The position numbers and the translations under genes were made by a program. A stretch of 64,000 nucleotides of DNA from NCBI GenBank assembly GCA_902805475.1, contig CADCSX010000008.1:186001-250000 (forward strand), written 5' to 3'. Below the pieces are notes generated by a model. It saw nothing but the letters and a program-made list of their open reading frames with translations. It made no database searches and had not been told where the DNA came from. Positions 23,906-34,781 of the stretch are shown piece by piece (position 1 is the stretch's first letter; the number at the start of each line of letters is the position of its first letter). The DNA is from Entonaema liquescens (taxonomy: Eukaryota > Ascomycota > Sordariomycetes > Xylariales > Xylariaceae).

Positions 23906-23940
23906 TTTACTTTAACGATTAGAAAATTTCAAATCGTTAT

Positions 23941-24140
23941 TGTCACGGTTAGGAGTCACGGTTAGGAGTCACGGTTAGGAGTCACGGTCAAGAGTCAAGA
24001 CCTAGCCTTGTGTATATAAGGCCTTGCAGCATGCTGCAAGGCTCTTGATGTTCTGGGTTCCCTAGAACATCATCTTCTTCTTTAGCGACCTTTTGGTCTC
24101 GTGATAGTTATACAGATATCCCTACCTCCAATATGGTAAG
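23941..24140 (+). mobile_element. Possible LTR-retrotransposon terminal repeat fragment
   Basis: It starts TGTCACGGTTAGG and carries four 13-bp tandem units (GTCACGGTTAGGA type, 23942-23993). A TATA-like TGTATATAAGG follows, then a perfect 22-bp palindrome (24021-24042, GCCTTGCAGCA / TGCTGCAAGGC) and a GATGTTCT...AGAACATC hairpin. An LTR in fungi often begins TGT, has such a promoter and is followed by a TATGGTA-type primer site; here AATATGGTAAG lies at about 24130. No second copy is in the window, so this is a solo or truncated LTR at best. Confidence 0.4.
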
Positions 24141-25386
24141 TAATCATAATAACTTATTCCCATACCCATTTCCGAACTGGGATACGTGTGTGACTATTTA
24201 CAGTCGATCACAAAACCTACCTACCTAGGATACGATCGACCTCTCCTAGGTATCCCCTATCCTCAAGTCCATCTAAAATGCCTCACATTCTCAAAACCTT
24301 CGAACAAGAAGCAACAAATACGCCGTTTGACCTCGAGATACGGTTTGTTACCCCGCATCCAACGCATCAAGACCCCTAAATAAATCGAGACACATCCCTC
24401 GAACCGGACGAGCTACACTAAGCAAGAGGTGGATAGACCGGGTTCCTTACACAAGGCTGAATCGGTGGGTGACTGGTTAAGGGCTGGCAACGTTCGAATC
24501 CAAGGTCTTGTTAATGGGACTATTTGTTATATACCTATCACGAAGCAGACCAAAAGGTGAGGAAACAACTTCGTTGTTCCGCAAAGAACCCTAACTAGGA
24601 TTGCTCTAGCTTTAGAGCTATTCATACTAAACAGCTTCTTTGTCCTAAGGGGGTCTCAAGTGAGACCCCTCTCAATATTCTTGGATTCGAACCCCCTTAT
24701 TTCCTAGGTCCTGTATTTGACAAGCTTCAGCGCGGGGCTGAATGCAACTCACGGTCTCTTATCATCACCCTTTTACCTCAATACACATCCAACATAGACT
24801 ACTTCATCTTAATTATCCACCTGGTAGGCGGCCATGGGATCGTATTATTGACTGTCAATACGAATGAATTCATTTCAAGGGCCCCCTCGATATTGGCGAA
24901 CTTTTGAGCGCTACATAGTAGAAATCAAGTACGAAAACGATCCCGGGAGAGGCTATGCTCACATTCTTATACCTAGGTAGAAAAGGCTTGTAGTCCTGTT
25001 CCTATATATGCGGCTACATCCAAATCCATATTTGGGCTCTTTCACCACTATTGACCATCCGCATTAAAACAATATTACAAAAAAGGGGTATCATCCTCCA
25101 CCAAGAAAATAAATTTTAGATTCATTCAAAATTCATAGCATGCATACTAGCGTTCGTATTAAGTCAGCTTATGGTTCAAAAGACTTCTGGAAAGGTTCTA
25201 AGATGAAATTACCTTGATTATGTTTACCAGAGAGCCATACCAAAGAAAAATTCATACGTGATAATCTCCCGGTATAAAAGCCGTGGTCGAATTGGAAGTC
25301 TTCAGTATACTCTTCTTCGCTCGACTGGACGACAATCAACCGGTCGAGGTTAATGATAGCAAGTCTTCGATGAACGACGCTTTTAT
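24141..25386. other. Gene-free stretch after the mobile-element island
   Basis: No credible gene. It includes a GGGGTCTCA-AG-TGAGACCCC hairpin at 24650-24669 and a tRNA B-box-like GTTCGAATCC at about 24493 without a full tRNA. It may be decayed retroelement sequence. Confidence 0.4.
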
Positions 25387-25902
25387 TCAATCCCCGTAAT
25401 AGTTTGGGTGGTATCTGCTCGACGATTCATATGCTGTCCACTGAGGACCCGTATCCGTTGCAACGTAAGTTGGGACAAGAGGTGGAGATATCGACCGAGG
25501 AAACCTTGGCCAGTAGCTTCTTTGCGGCTGGGTTACCTCTTCGTAGGCACTATCCGAAATGTACATTACGTCGCGGTCGCCGTCGTTATATATGCTATAA
25601 GGCTTACAGCCACATCTGTTCGTGCAGCAGCACCATAAGACTATGCCGAGAACAGCGGCTCCGATGCAACACCCTACGATGATGCCAATTTGTTGTTGAC
25701 TGAGACCGTCGGGTGAAGCAGCGCCTGCATTCCAAGTCGGAGCCGGGGAGTCGGTCGGTGGAGTGCCTCGGTCGAGAGTTACAAGGACGGTAGATGTCGC
25801 ATCCGGGTAAGTAATAGTCTGCGTCAAAGTAACTTGTCTCCTTACGACACTCGGATATTCTGGGCCCGTAGTAAGTACCAATGCTATAGAGCTCTCGGAC
25901 AT
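25387..25902 (-). CDS. Small single-pass membrane protein, unknown function (171 aa)
   Basis: Intronless frame from the ATG at 25902. An outer part of about 70 residues is rich in Thr, Ser and Pro (VTLTQTITYPDATSTVLVTL, then GTPPTDSPAPT). One membrane helix follows at residues 71-93 (QIGIIVGCCIGAAVLGIVLW, then CCC). After it comes a Cys cluster (CCCTNRCGC) that could be palmitoylated, and a Tyr/Pro-rich tail of about 70 residues. This plan, an O-glycosylated ectodomain with one helix and a tail, is common among fungal wall or stress-sensor-like hypotheticals. No clear signal peptide precedes it. I do not recognise the family. Confidence 0.65.
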   Translation of the reverse strand: MSESSIALVLTTGPEYPSVVRRQVTLTQTITYPDATSTVLVTLDRGTPPTDSPAPTWNAGAASPDGLSQQQIGIIVGCCIGAAVLGIVLWCCCTNRCGCKPYSIYNDGDRDVMYISDSAYEEVTQPQRSYWPRFPRSISPPLVPTYVATDTGPQWTAYESSSRYHPNYYGD

Positions 25903-26914
25903 CTCGGCGGTATAAAGAAGAGCCTAGAATCTGGTATCACGAATCGGAATCTAAGAATAGCGACCCAGTCCTGGAGAAGTATTACTTTGGAACTGGATCC
26001 CAAGGGGGGCGATCGTCAGGTATTTTATCGACGACCCGTCCTACGGGAACTGCCCCGCGTATGTTAACCTGTCTGTCTACGACACGTTGGAACATCCCAC
26101 ACCAATACACATGCAGAGGATTTAGATCGCATCATCATCTGACATTGGTTCAACTCATATGACGATTTTGATGCCCTATCTTGATAGGTGCCAGCCTACA
26201 TGCGGTTGGGTTGCCAACGGCTCGGCATCTAGGCGGATACAGGCATTGCACCCTTCTGGCGGGTGCGACATATGACTGCCGCTAATGCAAATCACTTGCA
26301 GATGTGTATGTAGGATATGTACCTTAGGTTATAGATAACGCGATGCCCGATCTTGGAGAATCCCATTTGTTCTAGTAGTCTGGGGTGGGTTACATTTGGG
26401 GGCTGGTCCCCTGATATATTAAATATTAACCCTATCACATGGAATGGCCATGAGAACATGCAGACCTCCCCTTAAATCACGACTATACACCGAAAAGCTG
26501 CATTGATTGTATATGTGCATATTTCTCCCGCTTCGTAGCCACGATATATGCGGTGGCATCCTTCAGGGAACTTTCATCAACAAAACTACCATTTAGCGGT
26601 CTCAAAAACATGGCTGCAGTCATCAAAGGTTGATATAGGTAGGTATTACGGTTATGTACGTCGGCTGCGTAGTACTATGTCTACCAAGAGCTCTTTGCAA
26701 GGTCCCCATTTGAAAACATGTTTTTCGATCTGCAGAGAACTGTGTAGAAACATTGCCGCATACATCTATCTCATATTTGGATATATGCTTGACCTATGAT
26801 AAATGATGTACGTAGGCAATGAGACAGGCAAGGAAGCTGACAGCAATACACCGAAAGAATAGATAGCTCTAGACTGATTCCATAAGAAAAGAAATAGCTC
26901 ATTATATTATGATT
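25903..26914. other. Intergenic, no gene seen
   Basis: About 1 kb between the small membrane-protein gene and the 3' end of the transporter gene. Only short frames without family resemblance. Confidence 0.5.
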
Positions 26915-28699
26915 TTAGTCAACTCTCTCAACTCGCGTAACCGCTACTTTTGCTTCTTCTATATTATGTAAAGCAATATCATGAGCCTGAGAGGAAGACT
27001 GACATTCAAATGTGGGAAAGCCACGAGTGGGTACTCGTTTTTCGAATAATTCGTCAATCTCCTCCAAAGACCTACCTTTCATATCTGGTAAGAATAACCA
27101 GAAGAACGCTGAATAGCCAGTCAGCAAGGCAATGGCTTGTACTCAAGGGATTCAGGGACACTTACCGAACGTTAGAGCATTAGAAGCCGCCCATATCCAG
27201 CAGTATTTTGCCCCCCAATTCAACGCAGTGGGATTGATGAAGTATGGCGAGCAGAAAGAGATTAACCCTAGTTTTCGGTCAGCCCGGCCAAGCATGTTTC
27301 ACGCATATTTGATTCCTCAAGGCTCAATGGAATCCAGAAAGCCATGTCGTACTACGCCAGGAAGCAAAGAACTTACAAGCAAATACATAATCTACACCGG
27401 TAGCAAAGGATAATGTGACCACCCGCAGCCTTGAGTTTACGGCTTCGGCCGACACAGGCCACGTCATAGAGCCCGCGAAACCGCTGTATGTAATAACGTA
27501 GAAGAAGTTGAAAGCGAGGAATACTTTTGCGGCTTCTGGTGTACCGGGCGCGATTGTTGCTGCTAAAGCTGGTCCAACCATAGCTATCACTGCCGAACCG
27601 GTCCCTATGAGAAGCATGGTGCGACGACCCCAGACTTTGTATGCGCAGTACAAGCCGGTTGTGACGCCGACAAGCTGAACTACCATAGAGTAAATGCTGA
27701 TCCTAAAGACGTCATCGATACCGGCCTGCTGGTAGAAGTAGGTCTTTGGATAACGTTAGACGACGCAAACTGAGCAGTGTATCGGGAAATAGGGGGACTT
27801 ACGCCGTACGACAAAAACACCCATACACCCGATGAAGCGCGAGAAACCGCAATGGCCACGCATATCATCGTGCGACGTAGGTTGGTGCCCTTGAATATAT
27901 CGACAATACTTGATCCAGACGCATTATACTTCTCTTCCTCCACCCCTCGGATGATCTCAACGAATTCCTCTTGGAGAAACTCAGGATCAAGAGAGTCACC
28001 ACGGAGACAAGCGAGAGACTTCTCGGCCTCCTTGTGATGATCATGAAGTACCAACCATCGAGGAGATTCTGGGATAAAGAATACGAAAATGCTCAATAGC
28101 GCGGGGAATATGAACAGACATGCTAGGGGGATTTGGTAAGAAAGTTTTCCCATAATGTGAGAGGTCCTTTCGTCGACGACAGCTCCGAGGATAGTTCCAA
28201 TGTTGATTGTGATGGCGAACATGGCGGAGCAAACTGCGCGTAGTCGTGGAGGAGCGCATTCCACGATGTATGCATTCGAAAAGGTAATAAAGAAGGCATT
28301 TGAAGCTCCCATCAATGCCCTCCCAACACATAGGGTGGCAATCGAGGTCGCTACTATCTGAGTAGCGCACCCAGCGAAAGCGACTACTGTGCCCATCCAT
28401 ATCCCATGCCTACGGCCGAAATAGCGACCAAATGGTGCAATGAAAAAAACGCCGATTATAGTTCCAACGTTCAAGAATGATGCAATCAGCTGTTGATCAG
28501 TCGTAGAGATACCCCAACCACCTTTCAGTTCTGGATCGCGGTATCCGAAAGTCATTAAGAAACCGGGCATGGTCTGGAATGCCCCTATGGCGGACACGTC
28601 AAAGCCGTACTGGGTGATCGCGAAGGCCATGCCTAAACAGATGAGAACGCATTTCCAGTTCTCCCTGAAGCCATTGTTGCGCTGGCTACTGATACCCAT
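26915..28699 (-). CDS. MFS sugar transporter (sugar porter family)
   Basis: Minus-strand exons 28699-27803, 27743-27377, 27267-27166 and 27108-26915 (introns of 59, 109 and 57 nt), 519 residues. I use the ATG at 28699 (MGISSQRNNGFRENWKC). Twelve membrane helices are expected. Sugar-porter signatures: GRYFGRRHGIWMG after helix 2, GRALMGASNAF, VECAPPRLRA, PESPRWLVLHDHHKEAEKSL, and after splicing FLPDMKGRSLEEIDELFEKR at the end of helix 12. Relatives carry hexoses, pentoses or disaccharides across the plasma membrane with protons; the sugar is not readable from sequence. It lies 0.8 kb downstream of a cytosolic GH43 enzyme on the same strand, so it may import the oligosaccharides that enzyme cuts. 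Confidence 0.93.
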
Positions 28700-29510
28700 G
28701 ATGTCGCTTATAATAAGCAAGAAACTAAAGAGTCTGGTTTGAATAAGAGAGATTGCTCAACCATCTAGGCAGCTTTCCAAGGGCTATGCTGTGTCCCTTA
28801 GGAGGTACCTATATACCATTATCTATCGCCAATAGTTGCTGCACATGTTCACGAATCGAACCAAGTCTAGACCCCCGTCCGGTCCATGTACTTGTGTCAC
28901 GCTTATGAGATTTATTATAAAACTAATTGATGCGATTCGTAGGTAAGGACCTACATTGGCAAAGGGACTTGCCCCTCACCATAATCCTTACCGGTACTGG
29001 GAATACCTTGGAGATGAATATGGTCTCCAATATCGGTAGATGTCCTCCGCCATTTTGAGGGGAGTGAGTTTCCACCTTGGCCATATTTTGAGAGCGAGCG
29101 TGGTTTCATGGTATGGCCAAATTGATAGGTATTGCGGAGTGACATGGTAAAGGCTACATCGAGTATATTCTTTAGTCGAGGTGGTCCATGACTTCTGAGA
29201 GGGTTGAACATTCTGAGCATGAATACACGGGAAGACTACGAGTACCTAGATATAGCTTGACTTAAGCTCAAAATAATTGAGTACCTACGGCAGTTGGGCT
29301 CAGTGCTAATACATTTCCGTCTCATATCCCCTGTGGCCAGTAGGGGGTGTAGTACTATGTCCGCCAAGAGAGATTGACAACCACTTAATAAAACACAGAT
29401 AGATATACCTCCTATCGACATCCCGGGGAAGCAGTTATTATCATATAACTAACAAGTAGATTGGTGCCTAGATTCTCAGTCTCGTGATATAAGACACCAA
29501 CCCCTGAAGC
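28700..29510. other. Intergenic, no gene seen
   Basis: Promoter side of the sugar transporter and 3' side of the GH43 gene. Only short frames with no resemblance to a family. Confidence 0.5.
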
Positions 29511-30543
29511 TCACTCAGCAGGCTTTTCTCCTACAATCTTCCCATCCTTATCATAGAAAATCTCCTTTACCTTCACGGACCTAAGGTGATTCACGCCGTT
29601 GCTAAGCTCACAGTCATGGTGAAATAACCACCAGCGATCTTGAAATTCGACGATCGAGTGATGCGTCGTCCAGCCCAGCACCGGCTCGAGCAAGCGCCCC
29701 GCGTACGTGAATGGCCCAAGCGGGCTCGTCCCCGTCGCGTACACTAAGTAGTGCGTATCTCCTGTCGAGTAGCTGAAATAATACACCTTCCCACGTTTGT
29801 GCATCCACGCGGCTTCGAAGAATCGCCGGTCATGGTCGTCCGCGTCAATCGGTTCACCCGTTTCCGGCGCGAGAATAACGAGATCTTGCACGGGCCCCTC
29901 GAATGATCGCATGTCATCCGCCAGCTTCCCGACCTTGGGGAATAGTGCTTTAGCTCTTGGCCCCGACGGCTCTTTGGTCCGAGCCATTCTGCATCGAAGT
30001 GCTCAGGCCCGTTGCCCTTCTGGTAGCATTGTAGCTGTCCGCCCCACAGGCCGCCGAAATACAGATACGCGGACTCGTCAGCATCGTCATCCACGAAGGA
30101 CGCTGGGTCGATGCTGAAGCTACCCGGATAGGTTCTGGCTCCGGAACGAAAGGTCCGACTGGAGTATCACCGACGGCGACGCCGATGCGGAATACGGAAT
30201 CCTTGTCGCGCGCTGGGAAGTATAGGTAGTATTTACCCTTGCGACGGGCCGCGTCCGGTGCCCATAACTGTTTACTAACCCATGGGACATCTTCGGTACG
30301 CAGCACGACACCATGGTCCGTTACTTTAGGCGGTTCTGCGGCAGCGGAAGAAGGGGATGACGCGTAGGCATCGAGAGAGTCAAGCGAGAAAACATGGTAA
30401 TCGGCCATGTCATATTGATCGCCATTGTCGTTGAATTGGATATCAGTCTCGCGGTCATGCGAGGGGTAGATGTACAGTTTGCCATCAAAGACGTGAGCAG
30501 AAGGATCCGCGGTGTAAAGATGTGTAATCAAAGGAGGCGACAT
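29511..30543 (-). CDS. Glycoside hydrolase family 43 (beta-xylosidase/arabinofuranosidase type), two frame breaks
   Basis: Single exon from the ATG at 30543, about 344 residues when two breaks are bridged. It starts MSPPLITHLYTADPSAHVF with no signal peptide, so it is probably cytosolic. GH43 features: the catalytic base Asp in YTADPSAHVFDGKLYIYPSHD, the middle Asp in GSFSIDPASFVDDD, and the acid Glu in RRFFEAAWMHKRGKVYYFSY followed by GWTTHHSIVEF. Frame break one is at 30123-30127 (plus-strand CCCGG), where one extra C would give the family's PGSFSIDPA. Break two is at the T run 29973-29975, where one extra base gives LGPKEPSGPRAK. Both look like lost homopolymer bases. The enzyme would act on short xylo- or arabino-oligosaccharides taken up by the neighbouring transporter. 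Decay into a pseudogene is the alternative. Confidence 0.85.
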
Positions 30544-31310
30544 TTTGGTGTAATTATTTTGAAATCACCGACTTGTTCCTTTTGTTCAACTCCAACTGAG
30601 TACGTCAAATTACTAGGTGAGTAAACTGGGCTTTAATACTTGACCACAGCGCACCTAGTTCACGATGCTCTGCGGGGTTCTTATAACCCGAGGGGGAGTG
30701 CAAAATGGAGGAGACTTCTCGGTCTTGAAGGGGTTGTCTTTAGATTATTACTCTCTTACAATCTGGGATCATATAGATATGGATCTAAGATGCAGATGAA
30801 CTTATACTTATCTTGTTTAATAACGCGTGGTTTCATTCTAGTTCATCGCATCACGCGATTTATACGCCCATGAGAGTACACATAAGGACTATCAACTATG
30901 GTGACGATCGTTCTTCTCTCATCCCGGAGGAATGGACACCCGTTTCTTCCAATTTATCCCTATTTAACCGCCCGTCCGCTTACTTTAGCTTCGTCCCACT
31001 TACCGTATACGATCTTTCCTTTTGCAATCATACACTATTTCGTTATGCTCGAGCGCCGAGATCCTAGTCCGGATTACTTCGGTTAGCATCCCGAACTAGT
31101 TCCTACTGCCAATAGGTATTGAACAACTTGGGCCGAGAAACAAGGGACTGCTACATAATAACTCTATATTCTGCATATGAACGTTGCATATAAGGTATAT
31201 AAGTTTTGTATGTCTTGACTCGTAATACTTCGTTTACACATGACTGGGGTTCTAAAATTGGTAGTCTCGGTGGCCCAGGCATCGAGGATGCTCACTCTAA
31301 CCATAATGTT
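30544..31310. other. Intergenic, no gene seen
   Basis: Upstream of the GH43 gene and downstream of the lipase gene. No supported gene. Confidence 0.5.
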
Positions 31311-34300
31311 TCATGCATCCATAACACCTAGCGTGAGCCGGCGAAGAGCATCTTCATATCTCCCAGGACTGTGATCTAGCAACATGCTAGAACCAAATCT
31401 AACTTCTCTAAAGCGGGCCTCGACATCTCTAATATACTTAAACACGACTCGAGTTGCAGGTCGCCCGACTTGGTCCGTGCCGGCTTGAAGGAATGCGTCT
31501 CTTCTAAGAGCTGGCGTACTCTCAACAGAAAATACCTCGCCGGGAGGTAGCAACTTAGAGCTCATCATACTTGCGCGTAAAGTCTTAAGTGCAGCATATG
31601 CCCATTTGTCTTCTTCTTCATGCGACCGCGTCGGACCGTTATTATACCACTTATCAGCCAGACCCGACTGCAGGCCCTCCCAAATTCGCCGCCGCACTTC
31701 TGCCTTCGCCTCACTATTATCAGTCTTAAATGCCAATGCCACAGCCTGAAAGTCGTGCAGGACACCTAGCGATAAGTATGGAACGAGGTCATTCCCATGC
31801 ACAGTACTAGTAATCAAGCCTCTTGTCGCTTTTTGAAAGGACGGTGACATAGTAGAAGGCGGGCCATACGCATACACATGAATAGGCCGACCAGGCGGCA
31901 AACATATGTGAGGGGTGGTTTGATGAGACTGGCCGCTCGCGAGTAGTCTCTGATGGGGTTCGGCAGAGGTAACAAACGCGGTTCCGGTGGAAGCAGGTTC
32001 GGCAAGCATGGCTCCAAGTAGCGCAGTTACGGCACCGCCAAGCGAATGGCCACAAAGGACTAGGCCATAATCTGAAAACTCCTCAAGAGCTTCCTTCAGC
32101 GTTGCAAGTACTCTTCCATCCCCTCCATATAGAAGTCGCCGCGCAGATGCGTGGATACCCTTATGGACCTTATACGGCTTTCCACGCCAAAACAGGTCGT
32201 CATATTCACACATCATGTCGGCTAAAACATCTTCAAAACCTAATGTACCGCGGCAGGATAGAACAACGGCCTTAGACTCTTCATCAAGCGCAATCGTATG
32301 CACCAGGGGTACTCCGGTGTCTGTAGACCCAGTGGAGTCAGAGCCACCTTGAGGGTCAATAAATGAAGATAAAAGAATGCTGTCTGGTGGTAGCTCGGTA
32401 TGATGGGCGAATGAGCGTACATCCCGGTGTGTTTCATCTAACGCTTTTAAAATGGGCAACTCCTTTGTAATGCCCATAAATTTCAAGAAATTTGATCCAT
32501 ACGCAGCTGAAGCGTAACGACTATACCGGGTGATGTTTCTCAAAAGATGAAAGTTAGGGAACAGTCCCTCGACCATCCCTGTGCGTCGCAGTGTATCTAC
32601 GGCCTCTGAATCGCTATATGCACTTCTTTGCTGAAACGAAGATAAGGCTAATGACATTTGCGAATCTCTAGTCTGAAGAGTGTAGATGCTTGGACTATGG
32701 AAGCCACGATTTTCCGACGTTGTCCTTTTATGACCCCTTGACGGCGAGCGAGGATACTGTGTGCCAATATCATGGCCAATTTCGGAGTATGATACGCCAC
32801 CGTGAACCCTAACTTCGTTTCTTTGCAACATGGGAGACGATGGTCGGCTTTCGAAAGAGTGGACCGAGAATGTATCGGTTAGAGAGACAACTGAGTTCCG
32901 CCTTTTGCCCTGTAGGGATGCGTATTTTGCCCGTAATGGTGACCCGTGTAGTGTGGATGGGCCTTCACCATTCCCTAGATCTCTTGAAGAGAAGTGGTTC
33001 GGGCTCCCCCGGCGTGGTGGTTGAGGCTCGCGGTGTGACATCAGATTTAAGTTCCTTTCGGAAGCATCCCTTCTTTGTGATACCGGCACCTTGCTTTGTG
33101 AGGGCTTGTTGCTACCCCAAGGAGGTTTCATTAGAGCCTTCGATTTAGTACTTGTTTGGAGATTTTCCGAGCTGGAGTCCCGGTTTAATAAAACAGACCC
33201 TTTCCTGAAAACATCCCGAATGCCACTTCTCTTTTCATTCCCCTTTGAGGCTGGCGGGGATTCGAGCTTTTTAGTCGAATACTTCCCGCTACTTGGAAAG
33301 ACAGGAGCGGGAAGGGTGCTCTGAGAGCTTTGACGGCTGTCATCTAGTGGCTTTCTGGTACGTTTCTGGTTCGCAGTGTGTTCAGAACCTTGCTTAGAAG
33401 AAGCAGTCGAAGATGTGCGATCCTTGGGGGAAACGAAACTCGGCCCAGTCAAGCTATTGGAGGTGGGCTTATCTTGGTGACCCAAGTGATCGCCTCTAGC
33501 ACTGCCTCTCCCCTTCGCTGAAGAAGCGACGGTTGGACGTGCAGCCTTTGGCGGGACAGGAGGGGGCTGGTCGGATTGTTGAGTATTTAAACCGTTGGGT
33601 GACTGTAGTTCATTATCATCAACCACCTCGACTCTAGAATGAGTATCATCGTCTGAATCGCTGTCGATAGCCGTGCTTTTTACCTTATTCCGGCTTATCC
33701 TATATACCACTCTGTAGCTGGGCCCCGTCTCCCGACTTCCAGGAAGATCTTCAGAGTTATTAACCTCGCTTTTCACTACATCTACCCCGGGCAGTGATAA
33801 TATTGGCATTAGCGGAGTACCCTTGATATCAACGGTGACCGTCTTCGTCGTGGTTGTAGAGGTGGTAATAGATACTTGGGCATCTTTAGGGAGTGATCTC
33901 AAAATTTGTTGCTTGAGTTGGGTTTCGGGCATTTCGTCTTCATCATCACTATTCCACCTCGCACCGTGCTGCCCAACTGCTTCGATCAACTTTTCACGGC
34001 TGTCTAGATTGGCAGCTCCATCGTGTATATTCATATGTAGGTCCTCGCCGTCAATGTCAAGCCGTTCACCATCGTCGAGGAGTACAACATCCCAAATAAT
34101 TTCTTCTTGGCCAAGGCGACGCGACTCATCTTGTATCATCTTTTTACACCAATTCTGTAAATATGCAAGGCCACACAAACCAAGTATAAGGTCAATAACT
34201 CCCACTCTTTCTCCCTGTACGCCTGTGGCTGGATTTTGAAATTCCCGGCGAATTAGGGTAATGATACTTGCAATAGCTCTGGAGGAATCAGTGGAACCAA

Positions 34301-34781
34301 AGAATTGATCTAGAACTGATAGAAACAGCTGAGAGATTTGGGATGCGGTAGACACGGTGGTACCGGTAACGTGAAAACTAGTCGCGGTCCAGAAGACGAC
34401 TTGGGACATTGTCTGATGTAAAGTTTCCAGGCTGCTTTCTAGGATAGACTCGGCATCTTCTCTACCCAACTCGGATTGCGCTCTTGTCATAACATCCCTC
34501 CCGGCTCTGCTTAATATCCCTTCGAGAATACCACGACCCAGCTCCAGGCTAGAAAGTGTCGTGAACTTCGCCGCACCTAACCCATAACCGCCGATAAAAG
34601 TGCCCACGCGAAGAGCAAAGGAAGTTGATCGTGTAGCGAAGCTAACAGCAGTAGCTATTGGGCTAGGCAGGAGGGTTCTTCCCGCAGAAGATGGTAGTAG
34701 CTCCTCTGTCGAAGAGGGTATAAGAGCTTCGGTGGGCTGGCTTTCGTCTTCATTATGATCTGCTTCATTGCTTGATGGCAT
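31311..34781 (-). CDS. Class 3 lipase, sn1-specific diacylglycerol lipase-like (1,156 aa)
   Basis: Intronless frame from the ATG at 34781 (MPSSNEADHNEDESQPTEAL). The N-terminal 300 residues hold hydrophobic stretches (GVIDLILGLCGLAYLQNWC, IATAVSFATRSTSFALRVG) that may touch membranes. Next is a long disordered Ser/Pro/Lys-rich middle (about 370-700). The lipase domain follows (about 730-1100): VVLSCRGTLGFEDVLADM, KVHKGIHASARRLL, then GHSLGG with nucleophile Ser913, and a VHGNDLVPYLSLGVLHDF segment holding the Asp/His side. This layout fits the Lipase_3 (PF01764) group of fungal DAG lipases. The substrate is probably diacylglycerol or monoacylglycerol on internal membranes. The single 3.5-kb exon is notable among intron-bearing neighbours. 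Confidence 0.9.
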   Translation of the reverse strand: MPSSNEADHNEDESQPTEALIPSSTEELLPSSAGRTLLPSPIATAVSFATRSTSFALRVGTFIGGYGLGAAKFTTLSSLELGRGILEGILSRAGRDVMTRAQSELGREDAESILESSLETLHQTMSQVVFWTATSFHVTGTTVSTASQISQLFLSVLDQFFGSTDSSRAIASIITLIRREFQNPATGVQGERVGVIDLILGLCGLAYLQNWCKKMIQDESRRLGQEEIIWDVVLLDDGERLDIDGEDLHMNIHDGAANLDSREKLIEAVGQHGARWNSDDEDEMPETQLKQQILRSLPKDAQVSITTSTTTTKTVTVDIKGTPLMPILSLPGVDVVKSEVNNSEDLPGSRETGPSYRVVYRISRNKVKSTAIDSDSDDDTHSRVEVVDDNELQSPNGLNTQQSDQPPPVPPKAARPTVASSAKGRGSARGDHLGHQDKPTSNSLTGPSFVSPKDRTSSTASSKQGSEHTANQKRTRKPLDDSRQSSQSTLPAPVFPSSGKYSTKKLESPPASKGNEKRSGIRDVFRKGSVLLNRDSSSENLQTSTKSKALMKPPWGSNKPSQSKVPVSQRRDASERNLNLMSHREPQPPRRGSPNHFSSRDLGNGEGPSTLHGSPLRAKYASLQGKRRNSVVSLTDTFSVHSFESRPSSPMLQRNEVRVHGGVSYSEIGHDIGTQYPRSPSRGHKRTTSENRGFHSPSIYTLQTRDSQMSLALSSFQQRSAYSDSEAVDTLRRTGMVEGLFPNFHLLRNITRYSRYASAAYGSNFLKFMGITKELPILKALDETHRDVRSFAHHTELPPDSILLSSFIDPQGGSDSTGSTDTGVPLVHTIALDEESKAVVLSCRGTLGFEDVLADMMCEYDDLFWRGKPYKVHKGIHASARRLLYGGDGRVLATLKEALEEFSDYGLVLCGHSLGGAVTALLGAMLAEPASTGTAFVTSAEPHQRLLASGQSHQTTPHICLPPGRPIHVYAYGPPSTMSPSFQKATRGLITSTVHGNDLVPYLSLGVLHDFQAVALAFKTDNSEAKAEVRRRIWEGLQSGLADKWYNNGPTRSHEEEDKWAYAALKTLRASMMSSKLLPPGEVFSVESTPALRRDAFLQAGTDQVGRPATRVVFKYIRDVEARFREVRFGSSMLLDHSPGRYEDALRRLTLGVMDA

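Noticed and set aside
24455..24510. A-box-like GACTGGTTAAGGG and B-box-like GTTCGAATCC, possible tRNA
   Set aside because: The boxes are too close together and no acceptor or anticodon stem can be drawn.
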